Assembly (NCBI RefSeq): GCF_000142805.1
Contig: NC_013080.1
Coordinates: 372,001-436,000, forward strand
Length of the DNA stretch: 64,000 nucleotides
Source: Lachancea thermotolerans CBS 6340
Lineage: Eukaryota; Ascomycota; Saccharomycetes; Saccharomycetales; Saccharomycetaceae
Direction of reading: 5' to 3'
Below are positions 8,728 through 19,380 of the stretch, in pieces. Both the position numbers and the translations under genes were made by a program. The notes beneath the pieces are model-generated. The model was given only the letters and a program-made list of their open reading frames with translations. It made no database searches and had not been told where the DNA came from. Every line of letters starts with the position of its first letter. Position 1 is the first letter of the stretch.

Positions 8728-10380
8728 ATGGGGTTCTTGACAAAGCTGAAAGCAGTTAGTTCGCGCAACAGCGACCCAAGTATAAGCTCAACCAAGGTCT
8801 CGGCCGTCTCTGATGCGAAGACAAGGTACAATTATGCCAAACGCTCAAGGTTTCGCCATGCATGTGCTGCCAGAGACTTCTATATCAACCAAGAATCGCC
8901 GCATAAAGTGTGGAAGCCAAATGAGCAGATTAGCGGCGAGGCGGTTCTTGTCCTCAAAGATGACTTGGAAAACGTTGCGGTAAGGCTTTCTCTTATTGGA
9001 GAGGTAAGGATTCGAGGCTCAGGCTCGAAAACGCATTGCGACCAGCTCTTTGAAAAGACAACGCTGGTATACGGAGACCAAGAAGAGGTAGCGCCAGAAA
9101 CCCGCTCTATTGTCAATGGTCTCACAAAAGGAGAGCACCGGTTTCCTTTTAGACTTAAAGTCCCCTCTAAAAATATTTTCACGTCGATTAAGTTCGAAAG
9201 AGGCTCCATATCTTACTGTATCAGATGCACGCTAGAACCACTGAGATGTTCCGACCCAGAAAAAGTCCTAGCGGCTTGTGAGAAAAGCATATCAGTGATG
9301 GTTCCTTTGGATGTTAGTGACATGCCTAAACCAAACACAAAAAGCGTTGTGTTGCAATCCCCTTCAGCAGTTAAGCAAATAAAGCTCGCAAACGGGGAGC
9401 AAGATGCTAGCTCCAGCTTCACAAGGCGAACTGGCGGTTCCAAGAACTCAGGGTCAACAGTCAATACATCCGGCTCTCTCAAGACAGTCACAATAAATGT
9501 GGATCTTCCCTCATCTGGCTACGTGATAGGCGAAGTTATTCCCGTCAAACTGAATCTCTGTCACTATCGAGAATACTCACATTCAACCGGCCTAATAGCC
9601 ACGCTCGTACGGATATGCCGAGTTGGGGGTGCATCTAAAGAGAACCCGATGGAGATGTATCGTAAAGATATCTGCCAAACGGTCTCCCCAATCTACGTCA
9701 ATCCAGATACATTTGAGTGTTCTGTGACAGTTTACTTAAAGATACCGCTGGATGCGTTTCCCACACTACGGTTGCCTGACAGGAAGTTTTCTTTCCAGTA
9801 CTATGTGGAAGTACTTGTCAATCTTTCGAGAAAAAACATCGCATTTACTGAATCCAACAGGGTCGTCGACACAACTACTAATTCCCATGTGTCTGCATCT
9901 CCTGGAAAGACCATAGAAGAGACATTCACGCTGCTACAAAGAAAGATTCGGTCCGGATCAGAAACGGAGCCTTTCAAGAACAATGACCGAGAATCTATGA
10001 TCTTCTTCAAAGACCTGATAAACGTTGACAAGCTCAAAAGGCTGCGCAATGTTACCGGGATGTCAATCGAGGTTATCGTCGGTACAAATAGGTCAGAAAT
10101 CCCTCAAGATAGCAGTTTGGACGAAGTCGAAGAGAATCCTGAAACGACAAATTCTGGTCTGCAGAGTATCGACTATACTAATACTGCGGTTAACAACTAT
10201 ACCGTCGCGGGGTACTCGCCACTAGGTGACTGCAAGGATGTGCTCAATTTCGACGGAGGTTCCGTTTTACCTCTCCCAGTGTACACTCCAAACTCACATT
10301 ATAACGCAGCCGATGACAAGGATGAGCTAGAGCTTCAGAGGCTCCAGGAACTGGAGAGCGAACCGCCAATGGCAACCTGA
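8728..10380 (+). CDS. RIM8: Arrestin-related adaptor Rim8 of alkaline-pH signalling
   Basis: Arrestin-fold adaptor that links the pH sensor Rim21 to ESCRT and so to proteolytic activation of Rim101. It is 550 aa (about 542 in S. cerevisiae). The ATG at 8728 gives MGFLTKLKAV. The arrestin N-domain begins near residue 50 (DFYINQESPHKVWKPNEQIS, a typical arrestin strand pair) and includes GEHRFPFRLKVP. The arrestin C-domain begins near SSGYVIGEVIPV and includes KFSFQYYVEVLVNLSRK. The C-terminal third is acidic and flexible. In S. cerevisiae RIM8 (YGL045W) follows ALG13 on the same strand, as here. Note that the ESCRT-III genes VPS20 and SNF7, which act in the same pathway, are also in this window, although far apart. 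Confidence 0.9.
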   Translation: MGFLTKLKAVSSRNSDPSISSTKVSAVSDAKTRYNYAKRSRFRHACAARDFYINQESPHKVWKPNEQISGEAVLVLKDDLENVAVRLSLIGEVRIRGSGSKTHCDQLFEKTTLVYGDQEEVAPETRSIVNGLTKGEHRFPFRLKVPSKNIFTSIKFERGSISYCIRCTLEPLRCSDPEKVLAACEKSISVMVPLDVSDMPKPNTKSVVLQSPSAVKQIKLANGEQDASSSFTRRTGGSKNSGSTVNTSGSLKTVTINVDLPSSGYVIGEVIPVKLNLCHYREYSHSTGLIATLVRICRVGGASKENPMEMYRKDICQTVSPIYVNPDTFECSVTVYLKIPLDAFPTLRLPDRKFSFQYYVEVLVNLSRKNIAFTESNRVVDTTTNSHVSASPGKTIEETFTLLQRKIRSGSETEPFKNNDRESMIFFKDLINVDKLKRLRNVTGMSIEVIVGTNRSEIPQDSSLDEVEENPETTNSGLQSIDYTNTAVNNYTVAGYSPLGDCKDVLNFDGGSVLPLPVYTPNSHYNAADDKDELELQRLQELESEPPMAT

Positions 10381-10556
10381 GCTCAAGCTACTTCTCATCA
10401 ATTCATGGTCCATGAGTTAGTGTGTAGCCTTTATTAGTACTGGGTATGATTATAACGAGAGACGACTAGAGAATTTTTATTCATAATCAATTTAATAATA
10501 TCTGCGATGCGTACCGTAAAAGTCGGCCATATAGACGTCGGTGCAGCTCCGGTTCA

Positions 10557-11288
10557 ATGAATATCACGGATAGAAGGCGTATCCTCGGCCCTTCAAATGC
10601 CAAACCCTTGGTTTTTGAGAGGCTCGAGAGCTCGGAACAAGCAGCGCAGCCACCACAAGAGAAAAACAATGAAAACGAATCAATGTACATCAAGAATGGC
10701 CTGGTTTCTAACGCAAATGGTTCATCCTACTTAGAATTGAAAAGGGGCGAATCGAGTGAACAGTGCACAATACTTTTGTCATCCGTTTACGGTCCGAGGC
10801 CTTCTCGTGGGGCTTTTAGTTCCAAGGCTTCGTTGAGTGTACAGTTCAAAGAAGTTACTATTGAGAAGATTCCATCTGGCGAGCTCAAAGAAATCTGCAA
10901 TTTCTTGAGCAATATTTTCAGCGCAGTTATTAACCTTGAGAGGTATCCCAAATCAGGAATCGATATTTTTTTGAGCTTGATAAAGAACCCCATTACTTCA
11001 GATGAAGCTAATTTGGAGCCCATAATAGCAGCGTGCGTAAATGGAATAACGCTTGCTTTGGCCGATGCCGGTATTGAGATTTTTGACACAGTCAGCGCAG
11101 GCACATACAAAAGGAACGTGGTTGCGTTTAGCAAAAACGGTACAGAAGTTGTTGGTCTCTGGAAGGATAAGGAAGACGACACAGCAAATGACATATTGAG
11201 CGTTATCGAAAACTGCAGAGGCAATTATCTTCAGAACCGTAAAGGAATAATTGAATACCTAATACGAAGCAAAAATGCGGATATTTAG
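10557..11288 (+). CDS. MTR3: Exosome core subunit Mtr3
   Basis: Non-catalytic RNase PH-fold subunit of the nine-member RNA exosome ring, acting in nuclear and cytoplasmic 3'-5' RNA decay and rRNA processing. It is 243 aa (about 250 in yeast). The N-terminus MNITDRRRILGPSNAKPL matches yeast Mtr3 (MNVQDRRRLLGPAAAKP) closely. Other shared motifs are SVYGPRPSRGAF, INLERYPKSGIDIF and ITLALADAGIE. The fold is intact, and the catalytic phosphorolytic residues are not expected in this subunit. It lies convergent with CHO2, as do YGR158C and YGR157W. The ATG at 10557 is the first in frame and starts the conserved motif. Confidence 0.94.
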   Translation: MNITDRRRILGPSNAKPLVFERLESSEQAAQPPQEKNNENESMYIKNGLVSNANGSSYLELKRGESSEQCTILLSSVYGPRPSRGAFSSKASLSVQFKEVTIEKIPSGELKEICNFLSNIFSAVINLERYPKSGIDIFLSLIKNPITSDEANLEPIIAACVNGITLALADAGIEIFDTVSAGTYKRNVVAFSKNGTEVVGLWKDKEDDTANDILSVIENCRGNYLQNRKGIIEYLIRSKNADI

Positions 11289-11371
11289 CGAAACGATTGT
11301 ATCTTACATAAACTTCAAATAGACAAAAAACAGGAAATAAGCAACAGTCAAAGATCCTTGCTTGCAATCAA

Positions 11372-13900
11372 CTATTCAAGGTTTTCAAGAACAGCTTTAA
11401 TTTCCTGCACCCTTTTTCCTATGATGCTGACGTCGTAGTTTATCCTCCTTAAGTACTTCACTGATAAGTCAACGCCGGAAGCCTTCTTAATGAGTCCTTT
11501 CAAAAATCTGTCTCCCAAATACCTGTTCGAATTTGGATTGAAAGAATTGCCATCTAGGGCATGTACTTCCGCCAAAAACTGATGCAAACCTTCGCTCAGT
11601 TCTTCTGCCGATTCGGCCTTGACGATGGGCAAAGAAAGTCTAAAAGGCTGTGAAATCATGAGCACCTTGTGTGTGTTTCCGCTGTGGTATCGAAGTTCGT
11701 AAACACCCTCTTCATAAAACATCAGCGAATGATCAAACTTTACTGTGCCATTAACGAAGTCCCCTGTTCTCTGAAATTTAACAATGGACTTTTTGGGCCG
11801 TCCACTGTATGGGAAAGCAGCTTCATTGGTGCCAGTCCAGCGACCATTAGACGATACTCTTGTCCTCTGGCGATCTTCGCCTGTTTCAAAAACCTTGTAA
11901 AGGCCTATCCAATCATCGTTATTGTAGAGCTTCGAGGGTAGCTTCCAGTGCGCTTCGACGGGGCCGGGGATGATAAAAGTATCGCATTTACCATCACCAA
12001 GCTTGAATTCACAGTTGGGCGCGAGGTTAGCCGTGACACTCTGTAGTGCGAGTTGAACAACTTCATTCCATTGAGCTTCCTCACTAGTTGGTGCCTCTTC
12101 TTCAAAAGGTGAATCGTTAGAAGTAAGATGTCTGACAAGTCTAAGTTCCATTTTATCCATGATCTCTGAAAATCTTCTGATGGGCTTGAAACCCATTAAT
12201 GTCTTCGAAACACCGCTCTTTCTTTCAGAGGTACCGTAGACCTTAGAAACGTGTGGTTCCTCAACGAGCTTAACGAGAGCAATGTTAGCCGCCGTCCAGA
12301 GCGCAGCTAAAATAAGATTATAAGGTGAAAAATGCGTAATTAGCACGGCGCCCCAACAGCCCGCCACCCCAAGGAACCTTTCAGGGTTGCTCAAGTACCT
12401 GTAGATCCCTCTGGAGTTCAACTTTCTAGAACTGATGTAGTTGGTAAGGAAAAAGTCACCATAAAACCACCCAAACTCAGAGATTGCTGTGAGGATCTCG
12501 TCGTCACACCATTTCTGTAACCAGCACAAGAGGAACCCAAAAATGATCTGCGTGTAGTTCCTGGATTCTAAATGCCTAAACTGGCTCCAGGTTTGCAAAA
12601 TGAGTAGAGTGTAAGAAACCGTTAAGCAATAGTTGTAAAGAAACTGCCACTGGTAAAAAGAATGAACTTGAGTGTAGCCATTTTTCAGAAATAACCTAGT
12701 AAACCACTTGGACGTTGACTGTTTATGCAACACCAGCGATATAAATAGCGAAGTCGTAATTTTCGCAACAAGAGTAGCCCAGAAGAGCGCCTTTGTAGAG
12801 GGCTTCAAAAAAAAGGTGAACAGGACAATGGAGGCCACAGTTAGTATCGTAAAATAATCTGTTAATCTCAACTTGTCGACGTTAGTGAACCACAAACCTT
12901 TGGTAATTAGCGGCTTAGAATAGTTGGGATTCTCCTTGACCAAAAGTTCATCGATGTGAGCGTTGTCATTCTCAACAGCGTCAGAGCCGTAAATCTTCTC
13001 AATATGCGGGTTCTCGCAGTACTTGAGGAAGAGGAATTGCAATAAGTGACCACCAATAGACACCAAAAGAACCTTGTAATCACCCGATATTAAACTCAAA
13101 CCATAGTAGCCCATGTAGCCAATGGAATACATGGGGTGAGGAGAGACGTTAAAGACACCATCGAAGACAAGCTTGGAGTCTTGGAAGAAAAAGAAGTCGC
13201 CCCAATACCACGCATAATCTTTTACTACGCGGTGGGCGTCAACTTTCACCCAAACGTTGAACAGAATCATGATGACACCAAGCGCGAAACTGACAGTGTG
13301 GCTGGAAAGAACCGTCTTGGGGATGGATAGAACGACAAAGAGGATATAAGTGGTGAAGTCTTGCATCAAGATCAAGTCCACGAATTGGCGGAATAAAAGC
13401 CACACATTAAATTCCTCCGGGTACTCTTCCAAGCAATAAGTGTTGGGCATCTTGGATTCAATTTCAAAGCGGCAGAAGCGTGCAAGCCACTGCTGGTTCT
13501 TCTTAGAGAAAAGACTGCGCATCTTTGCAAAGTTAGTCAACGTCTCGTAATTGGACTGGAAGTGCAAAACCACACCTATTCCAACGTTGTAGCACAGCCT
13601 CCAGAAAACATATTGCCACAGGAAGAACTTCTTGGTGAAGCTTGCACCGAACTTTGTAGCCATGAAATAGCACAGGACGACATTAGAGAGGATAGCCAAA
13701 CTGATCCAACATTCCAAAAACGACTTTTTAAGCGTAGGATCAAATAAAGATCTCACCATGTCGTGTGTTTTGGCAGGCGTGAATTCGACATTCCCAGTGC
13801 GCGTCCGCGCAATAGGTTGGGATTCCTTCGCGACACCTGGAATCTGTTTATGCCCCTTTCCTGGGGCGCGGCTTTTGGACGGCTTACGCTCTTTGATCAT
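11372..13900 (-). CDS. CHO2: Phosphatidylethanolamine N-methyltransferase Cho2
   Basis: ER membrane enzyme making the first SAM-dependent methylation of phosphatidylethanolamine on the way to phosphatidylcholine. It is 842 aa (869 in yeast). The first ATG is at 13900; the open frame runs further up but begins with GTG. Motifs include THDMVRSLFDPTLKKS near the N-terminus; two CHO2-type methyltransferase modules, each with a W-Y/F-W-G-D-F-F-type segment and Y-R-Y-L/S-P-M-Y-type pattern (DYAWYWGDFFFFQDSK with SPHPMYSIGYMGYYG, and FGWFYGDFFLTNYIS with IYRYLSNPERFLG); many membrane spans; and a C-terminal soluble domain (DDWIGLYKV, YELRYHSGNTHKVL). Two UASINO boxes upstream fit Ino2/Ino4 control. 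Convergent with MTR3. Confidence 0.96.
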   Translation of the reverse strand: MIKERKPSKSRAPGKGHKQIPGVAKESQPIARTRTGNVEFTPAKTHDMVRSLFDPTLKKSFLECWISLAILSNVVLCYFMATKFGASFTKKFFLWQYVFWRLCYNVGIGVVLHFQSNYETLTNFAKMRSLFSKKNQQWLARFCRFEIESKMPNTYCLEEYPEEFNVWLLFRQFVDLILMQDFTTYILFVVLSIPKTVLSSHTVSFALGVIMILFNVWVKVDAHRVVKDYAWYWGDFFFFQDSKLVFDGVFNVSPHPMYSIGYMGYYGLSLISGDYKVLLVSIGGHLLQFLFLKYCENPHIEKIYGSDAVENDNAHIDELLVKENPNYSKPLITKGLWFTNVDKLRLTDYFTILTVASIVLFTFFLKPSTKALFWATLVAKITTSLFISLVLHKQSTSKWFTRLFLKNGYTQVHSFYQWQFLYNYCLTVSYTLLILQTWSQFRHLESRNYTQIIFGFLLCWLQKWCDDEILTAISEFGWFYGDFFLTNYISSRKLNSRGIYRYLSNPERFLGVAGCWGAVLITHFSPYNLILAALWTAANIALVKLVEEPHVSKVYGTSERKSGVSKTLMGFKPIRRFSEIMDKMELRLVRHLTSNDSPFEEEAPTSEEAQWNEVVQLALQSVTANLAPNCEFKLGDGKCDTFIIPGPVEAHWKLPSKLYNNDDWIGLYKVFETGEDRQRTRVSSNGRWTGTNEAAFPYSGRPKKSIVKFQRTGDFVNGTVKFDHSLMFYEEGVYELRYHSGNTHKVLMISQPFRLSLPIVKAESAEELSEGLHQFLAEVHALDGNSFNPNSNRYLGDRFLKGLIKKASGVDLSVKYLRRINYDVSIIGKRVQEIKAVLENLE

Positions 13901-14363
13901 GTCAGCTTCAAAACTAGAACTAGGTTGAACTAGAGTGTGTATATTAGCGTATGAAAGACTGCTGTACCAAGTGTTAAAACCTGACACACAGTTTCAATTA
14001 TACAGCAGAAATGAAGCGATGTCTAGGTGCTTAATCCTCTTTAGAACTTAATCAGCCTGTATGAGAAAACATGTGAAATGTTCTTAAACCACAACATGTG
14101 AAAGAGTTGGTAATGAGACATAGGGCAACGACAACAGAAAAGAAGTCTTTATGAAGTAGCAAGGCCTAACAGTTGGCTCCCGTTCCCACGGAAGACAGCG
14201 TAAGAAGTTGTAGAACTACTTGTGAATCGTAGATTAACCAGCAAGCGGCGGACCGCATTCGAGGTCGCGCATTATTGTTTAGTAGGCGCAATGCAGTAGC
14301 AACGGAAGGGCGATGCTGGGGGCATAGCATCTTGGTATTGCGGAAAGCTCAATCCCAAGGGAA
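13901..14363. promoter_or_regulatory. CHO2 promoter and 3' flank of the PITH gene
   Basis: 463 bp. Its clear content is the pair of UASINO boxes listed separately. The remainder (14104-14363) has no motif I can name. It lies within the left breakpoint interval of the inferred 10-kb inversion, on one side of the PITH gene. Confidence 0.6.
14070..14103 (+). promoter_or_regulatory. Two UASINO/ICRE elements upstream of CHO2
   Basis: CATGTGAAAT at 14070-14079 matches the full 10-bp inositol-sensitive element consensus, and CATGTGAAAG at 14095-14104 matches nine of ten. Both have the same orientation, 25 bp apart, 170-205 bp upstream of the CHO2 ATG. Ino2-Ino4 binding to this element and Opi1 repression by inositol and choline are established for yeast phospholipid genes, including CHO2. 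Confidence 0.85.
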
Positions 14364-15077
14364 CTACATACCCAGACTCGAGCCCTGTTGCTCATTCTCC
14401 AGCTTCTGATGATCTACTGGGTTGGGTGCAGACTCATACACGGTTAGAAGGGGCACAGCGTTGTTCCCTCGCTTTTGACCAGCGCTTTCACCGCGCATCT
14501 CGAGATAGAAGCAGCGAGTGATGTCCTCGTCATCTTCCCAGGCGCTCTGCATGAAGAGAGTCAAAGAGTGCGCATTTTGAAACAGGTGCCGAGGCAGGTG
14601 ATGCTCGACAAAGCTGGAGTCATCGGTGTCGGTAATTTCGGTCCGGGGCGCACCGTCAAGATCGATCCCAACGTCGCGGGGATGTTCCACTTCGTGTTGG
14701 GGCTTAGAATCCTCCAAAGTGTCGAAATCGATGTTTTTAGAGAAGTTCTTGAAGATTTTGATGGTCTTGGGCGATGTGGTCCCCGAGCTAGAGCGACTAG
14801 TCCTTAAGACGAGCGAGAAGATCCGGCAAATGCAAGTGAATGGTATGTGGAGGATCATCTGACAGTCTGCATCGCTCTCTAAGTATTTGGAAACGTCGTA
14901 CTGATCGTCCCTGCTTTTGATGAAGCATGCGGCGGAATCGCTGGAGCCATGGCTGTTGGTGTTCAGACACTGCACATTGGGCGTGTTAACGAACGAAAAC
15001 AGGGACTGCGCATTGTTTGTAGCAGGTGGTGGCGAGTCGTGGTGATGATCGTGTTCATGCTCGCATTGGTGCGACAT
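14364..15077 (-). CDS. PITH-domain protein
   Basis: 237 aa. After a His-rich start (HQCEHEHDHHHD) the sequence follows the PITH domain found at the C-terminus of thioredoxin-like TXNL1 and in PITHD1: LFSFVNTPNVQCLN, then the SDADCQMILHIPF block, a kinase-unrelated beta-rich core with KTIKIFKNFSKNIDFDTLED, and TRCFYLEMRGE near the end. Length and layout fit the stand-alone PITHD1 type, with no thioredoxin domain. In animals the TXNL1 PITH domain binds the proteasome. I recall no PITH protein in S. cerevisiae, while S. pombe and filamentous fungi have them, so this would be an ancestral gene kept here and lost there. The start is the first ATG. Domain call firm; function not known. Confidence 0.8.
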   Translation of the reverse strand: MSHQCEHEHDHHHDSPPPATNNAQSLFSFVNTPNVQCLNTNSHGSSDSAACFIKSRDDQYDVSKYLESDADCQMILHIPFTCICRIFSLVLRTSRSSSGTTSPKTIKIFKNFSKNIDFDTLEDSKPQHEVEHPRDVGIDLDGAPRTEITDTDDSSFVEHHLPRHLFQNAHSLTLFMQSAWEDDEDITRCFYLEMRGESAGQKRGNNAVPLLTVYESAPNPVDHQKLENEQQGSSLGM

Positions 15078-16557
<1,480 letters not shown>

Positions 16558-16656
16558 GGGCCAAGCGCATTTCGAACTTTACAGGTCATTGTAATGCTAA
16601 AATGGTACATAATGTCTATGCAGCTCCCGCCCCATATGGAGTGAAAGAATACGAAA

Positions 16657-17301
16657 TTACGTGAGAACCGCTTCACGTTGCCTCCCGTCGCTCTGAGGCT
16701 CCTGTTGCGGCTCTTCGGCCTCAGGCTCCGAGAGCGCAGGTAGCCCTTCGGTAGAGGGCAGATTTGGCTCCGCCTTTGCCGGCTCGTGCGCCGGCCCGTT
16801 CACCTCCTGGTCTAGCTGCTGCAGTTCTCTGTCGAGCTCCTCCTCGAACCCCCCAACCACGCTTGAAGACAGGATCTGGTCCACCTCGTCCTGGTATGCA
16901 ATCTGGTCTGCCACTGAGTCCATGAGGTCTTCTGCGCCGCTGAACTCCTTATTTAGCTTGGTCAGCACCTCGTTTCCCTGCTTGAGGCCCATCATGAACT
17001 GCTGCTCCACAAGCTTAAACTCAACGGTAGAGACTAGGTTTTCCAAGTTTATCAGCTGGTCCGCCGCCTGTTCAAGCAAATGGTTCTGGTAGTGGATTTT
17101 CTTCAGTAGGATACGTGCCCTGGGGTTTTTCTTGCCATTCTTAGGATCTTCTCGCAGCAGTGCTTTGAGTTTCTCGCGCTCGCGTCCTATCAGAATCTCT
17201 GTTCGCCTGGTGTATCGGTGGAGCTCATCCTTGGACAGCTTTATTTGTAATATGGCCTTGTCAGTCTTCGTGACCTCTATTTTACTGCCTTTCTGTCCCA
17301 T
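16657..17301 (-). CDS. VPS20: ESCRT-III subunit Vps20
   Basis: Charged helical ESCRT-III protein that nucleates Snf7 filaments on endosomes after binding ESCRT-II. 214 aa (221 in yeast). MGQKGSK carries the N-myristoylation Gly2. The core includes RRTEILIGREREKLK, LLKKIHYQNHLLEQA, ADQLINLENLVST and VADQIAYQDEVD. The C-terminal PSTEGLPAL matches yeast Vps20 nearly word for word, followed by a Glu/Gln-rich tail. In S. cerevisiae VPS20 is on another chromosome region (YMR077C), so its place between HEM2 and CYS4 reflects a rearrangement. Divergent from the DUF1989 gene. Confidence 0.95.
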   Translation of the reverse strand: MGQKGSKIEVTKTDKAILQIKLSKDELHRYTRRTEILIGREREKLKALLREDPKNGKKNPRARILLKKIHYQNHLLEQAADQLINLENLVSTVEFKLVEQQFMMGLKQGNEVLTKLNKEFSGAEDLMDSVADQIAYQDEVDQILSSSVVGGFEEELDRELQQLDQEVNGPAHEPAKAEPNLPSTEGLPALSEPEAEEPQQEPQSDGRQREAVLT

Positions 17302-17631
17302 GAATCCGAAGGTATTGGTGTTGGTAATAGTAGTTAAGGGTTTACTTATTTTCCGCTCGTCATTAATCTCGATGATAAATCAAAGGTTAGACAGATATTC
17401 TGTCTCGGGTGTAGTTGTTTCGGCAACCCTTTGATATTATTGTGCTGTAAATATGCTATTAGATAGTTTCCTCATGATTCCCTCGCTTTGTTTAAGCGAT
17501 AAGCGGGAAACGATCAGCGATCGGCGTAAAGCGCTCTGAATATAAAAGGACAGACAAGAAAGACGAGATTCACCATCAATGTAATAATCATAAGTCTTAT
17601 TCAGACCATCCAGAGCATACATTGCAGAACG
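17302..17631. promoter_or_regulatory. VPS20/DUF1989 divergent promoter with GATA sites
   Basis: 330 bp. GATAAG is at 17498-17503 and GATAAA at 17374-17379, the type of site used by the nitrogen-catabolite GATA factors Gln3, Gat1 and Dal80. A TATA-like AATATAAAAGG lies at about 17537, 95 bp before the DUF1989 start. Two GATA cores in 330 bp are not rare by chance, so the nitrogen link is only suggestive. Confidence 0.4.
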
Positions 17632-18534
17632 ATGTCTTCAAATCTTACCTTTGTCTCGCAAAGAAGCGAGAAAAAGAACTACGGAAAGCCCAAGCCAATA
17701 CCAGCATACTTCCCCACATCAAAGAAGTCGATACTGATACCAAACTTTGAGTTTTACGACCGCGTCAAAGCGGCGCCCCGCAAGCTTGCCGCAACGCACG
17801 CGGTGCCAGTGCGGTCCGGCAAGGCATGGAAGGCTTCGAAGGGGTCAATTGTTCGCATTTCCACGCCTGAAGGCCCTCAAGTGTGCGACTTCAACTGCTG
17901 GGAGGCGAACTCCGGGTTCAAGGAGCACATGTGGGCGTCGCGGACACGGCAGCTACACTCCGCGCACGTCTCCGTGTATGACAAGCTGTGGTCGAACCTA
18001 CCGTATCTGCGGCCCTTGCTGACCATCATCGATGACTCACTGGCGGGCTACGGCCCCGATGAGCACGGCGGTCGTGTGCACGACCTCCTGGGCACACGTT
18101 GTGACCCGTACGTCGACAAGCTGCTCAGCGGTGAGGACAACGATTTCCACTGCCATTCGAACTTGTACCGTGCGATCCGAGAATTTGGCGGCGAGGAAGA
18201 ACATGTGCACGACGTGTTGAACATCTTCCAGCTAACCGGCTTGAACGAGAACGACCAGTACTTCATGGAGACGTGTCCAGCGAAGCCGGGCGATTATTTC
18301 GAGTTTTTCTGCGAAGTGGATGTTGTTTGTGCCGTGTCATCCTGTCCTGGCGGCGATCTTTCGGACTGGGGATGGGGCGAAGGCGGAACAGACTCCGAGG
18401 CCAACGTGGGCGATATGTCTGCCAAATGCAGGCCCCTGAAGGTGGAGGTGTTCGAGTTGGAAAACCCGGAAGAGGCCCTCGAGGGCTGGGAATCGCCACA
18501 ACCCGTTAAGTACCAGGGAAACCACGGATTTTAA
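17632..18534 (+). CDS. DUF1989 family protein (urea carboxylase-associated / carboxyguanidine deiminase type)
   Basis: 300 aa, one full DUF1989 domain from about residue 40. Family features are the early GSIVRI..PEGPQVCDFNCW segment (the G-x-Q-x-x-D-F pattern), ASRTRQLHSAHVSVYDKLWS, DLLGTRCDPYV, CHSNLYRAI, VHDVLNIFQLT, and the C-terminal DYFEFFCEVDVVCAVSSCPG followed by GGD. Bacterial DUF1989 pairs (CgdA/CgdB) were shown to be a carboxyguanidine deiminase in guanidine breakdown and lie next to urea carboxylase. This is a single fungal copy, so the substrate is uncertain. Conserved His and Cys residues that could bind metal are present. I recall no S. cerevisiae orthologue. GATA sites upstream hint at nitrogen control. 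Domain call firm; enzymatic role inferred. Confidence 0.75.
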   Translation: MSSNLTFVSQRSEKKNYGKPKPIPAYFPTSKKSILIPNFEFYDRVKAAPRKLAATHAVPVRSGKAWKASKGSIVRISTPEGPQVCDFNCWEANSGFKEHMWASRTRQLHSAHVSVYDKLWSNLPYLRPLLTIIDDSLAGYGPDEHGGRVHDLLGTRCDPYVDKLLSGEDNDFHCHSNLYRAIREFGGEEEHVHDVLNIFQLTGLNENDQYFMETCPAKPGDYFEFFCEVDVVCAVSSCPGGDLSDWGWGEGGTDSEANVGDMSAKCRPLKVEVFELENPEEALEGWESPQPVKYQGNHGF

Positions 18535-19380
18535 TGTACGGAGATCCAAACCGTGTCCGCTGCGAGGTCCCGCCTTTATTTGAAAGTACGCGTAGTATGC
18601 CGGGAGGCTGCCTTCAAAAGCAGAAACAGCTGCGCAGTCTAAGCGAGACGCACCATCTTAAATAATCATTCGTCAGTTTCAAGCGAAGCGACACGCCGAA
18701 CACGACGGTGTTCGGAACTACTTTGACACGCGTGCACCCTTCGCGGGGCCCCTACTGAGCGCACGGAGCAAGCAGAGCCGGTCATCGCTGGTGTCAGCGT
18801 CACCGTCGCTCTCGCACTAAATAGTAAATATGTCACAATATGACATAGCGATAACAGACATATGACGGAATTTTACGAGTTCTGTCCCTGCAGGAGCAAC
18901 CCCTGAATACGCTCTTACTAATCGACTAGTGTGGCTCCGTACAGCTCGAAGCTGTTAGCTCTACACTTTTCGGATATCATGACGGTTTGTGGTCTCAAGG
19001 TACAGAGGCCGCGACTCGAGGTAAGAATCCCACAACTCCACGAGAGGAATTAATATTTGTGGTCATTTACCGCAACAATATGGCAACAATATGGCCAACT
19101 GAAGCGACTCGGCACCTCGTATTTGTTTACAGTTTGTAATCAAGCGGTGATCTCAGTTCTTCTATATTTTAATCTGACATCAACCATCTTGGTCAAATTT
19201 TATCAACAGCGAGAATTTTTCCTCACATGAACAAAGCATTTGAAGTTAAAGCCACAACGTCCAGCCTAGCGCTAAACGAATTTGGTTTAAAAGGTCAGTA
19301 ACCTCTGCCAGCAGCACACAAAGCCTCCGAAAGATCCAGGCTTGCCCGCACATACAAGTTTCGTAAAGTATTCACAGAGC
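18535..19380. promoter_or_regulatory. Long CYS4 upstream region with inverted and direct repeats
   Basis: 846 bp. It contains a perfect inverted repeat at 18696-18715 (CCGAACAC, 4-nt spacer, GTGTTCGG), a second at about 18826-18844 (TATGTCA, 5-nt spacer, TGACATA), and a direct repeat GCAACAATATG GCAACAATATGG at about 19072-19094. No CACGTG (Cbf1) or Met31/32-type site is visible, although such sites would be expected for a sulfur gene. The frame of CYS4 is open upstream to 19342 but begins with TTG. Confidence 0.55.
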
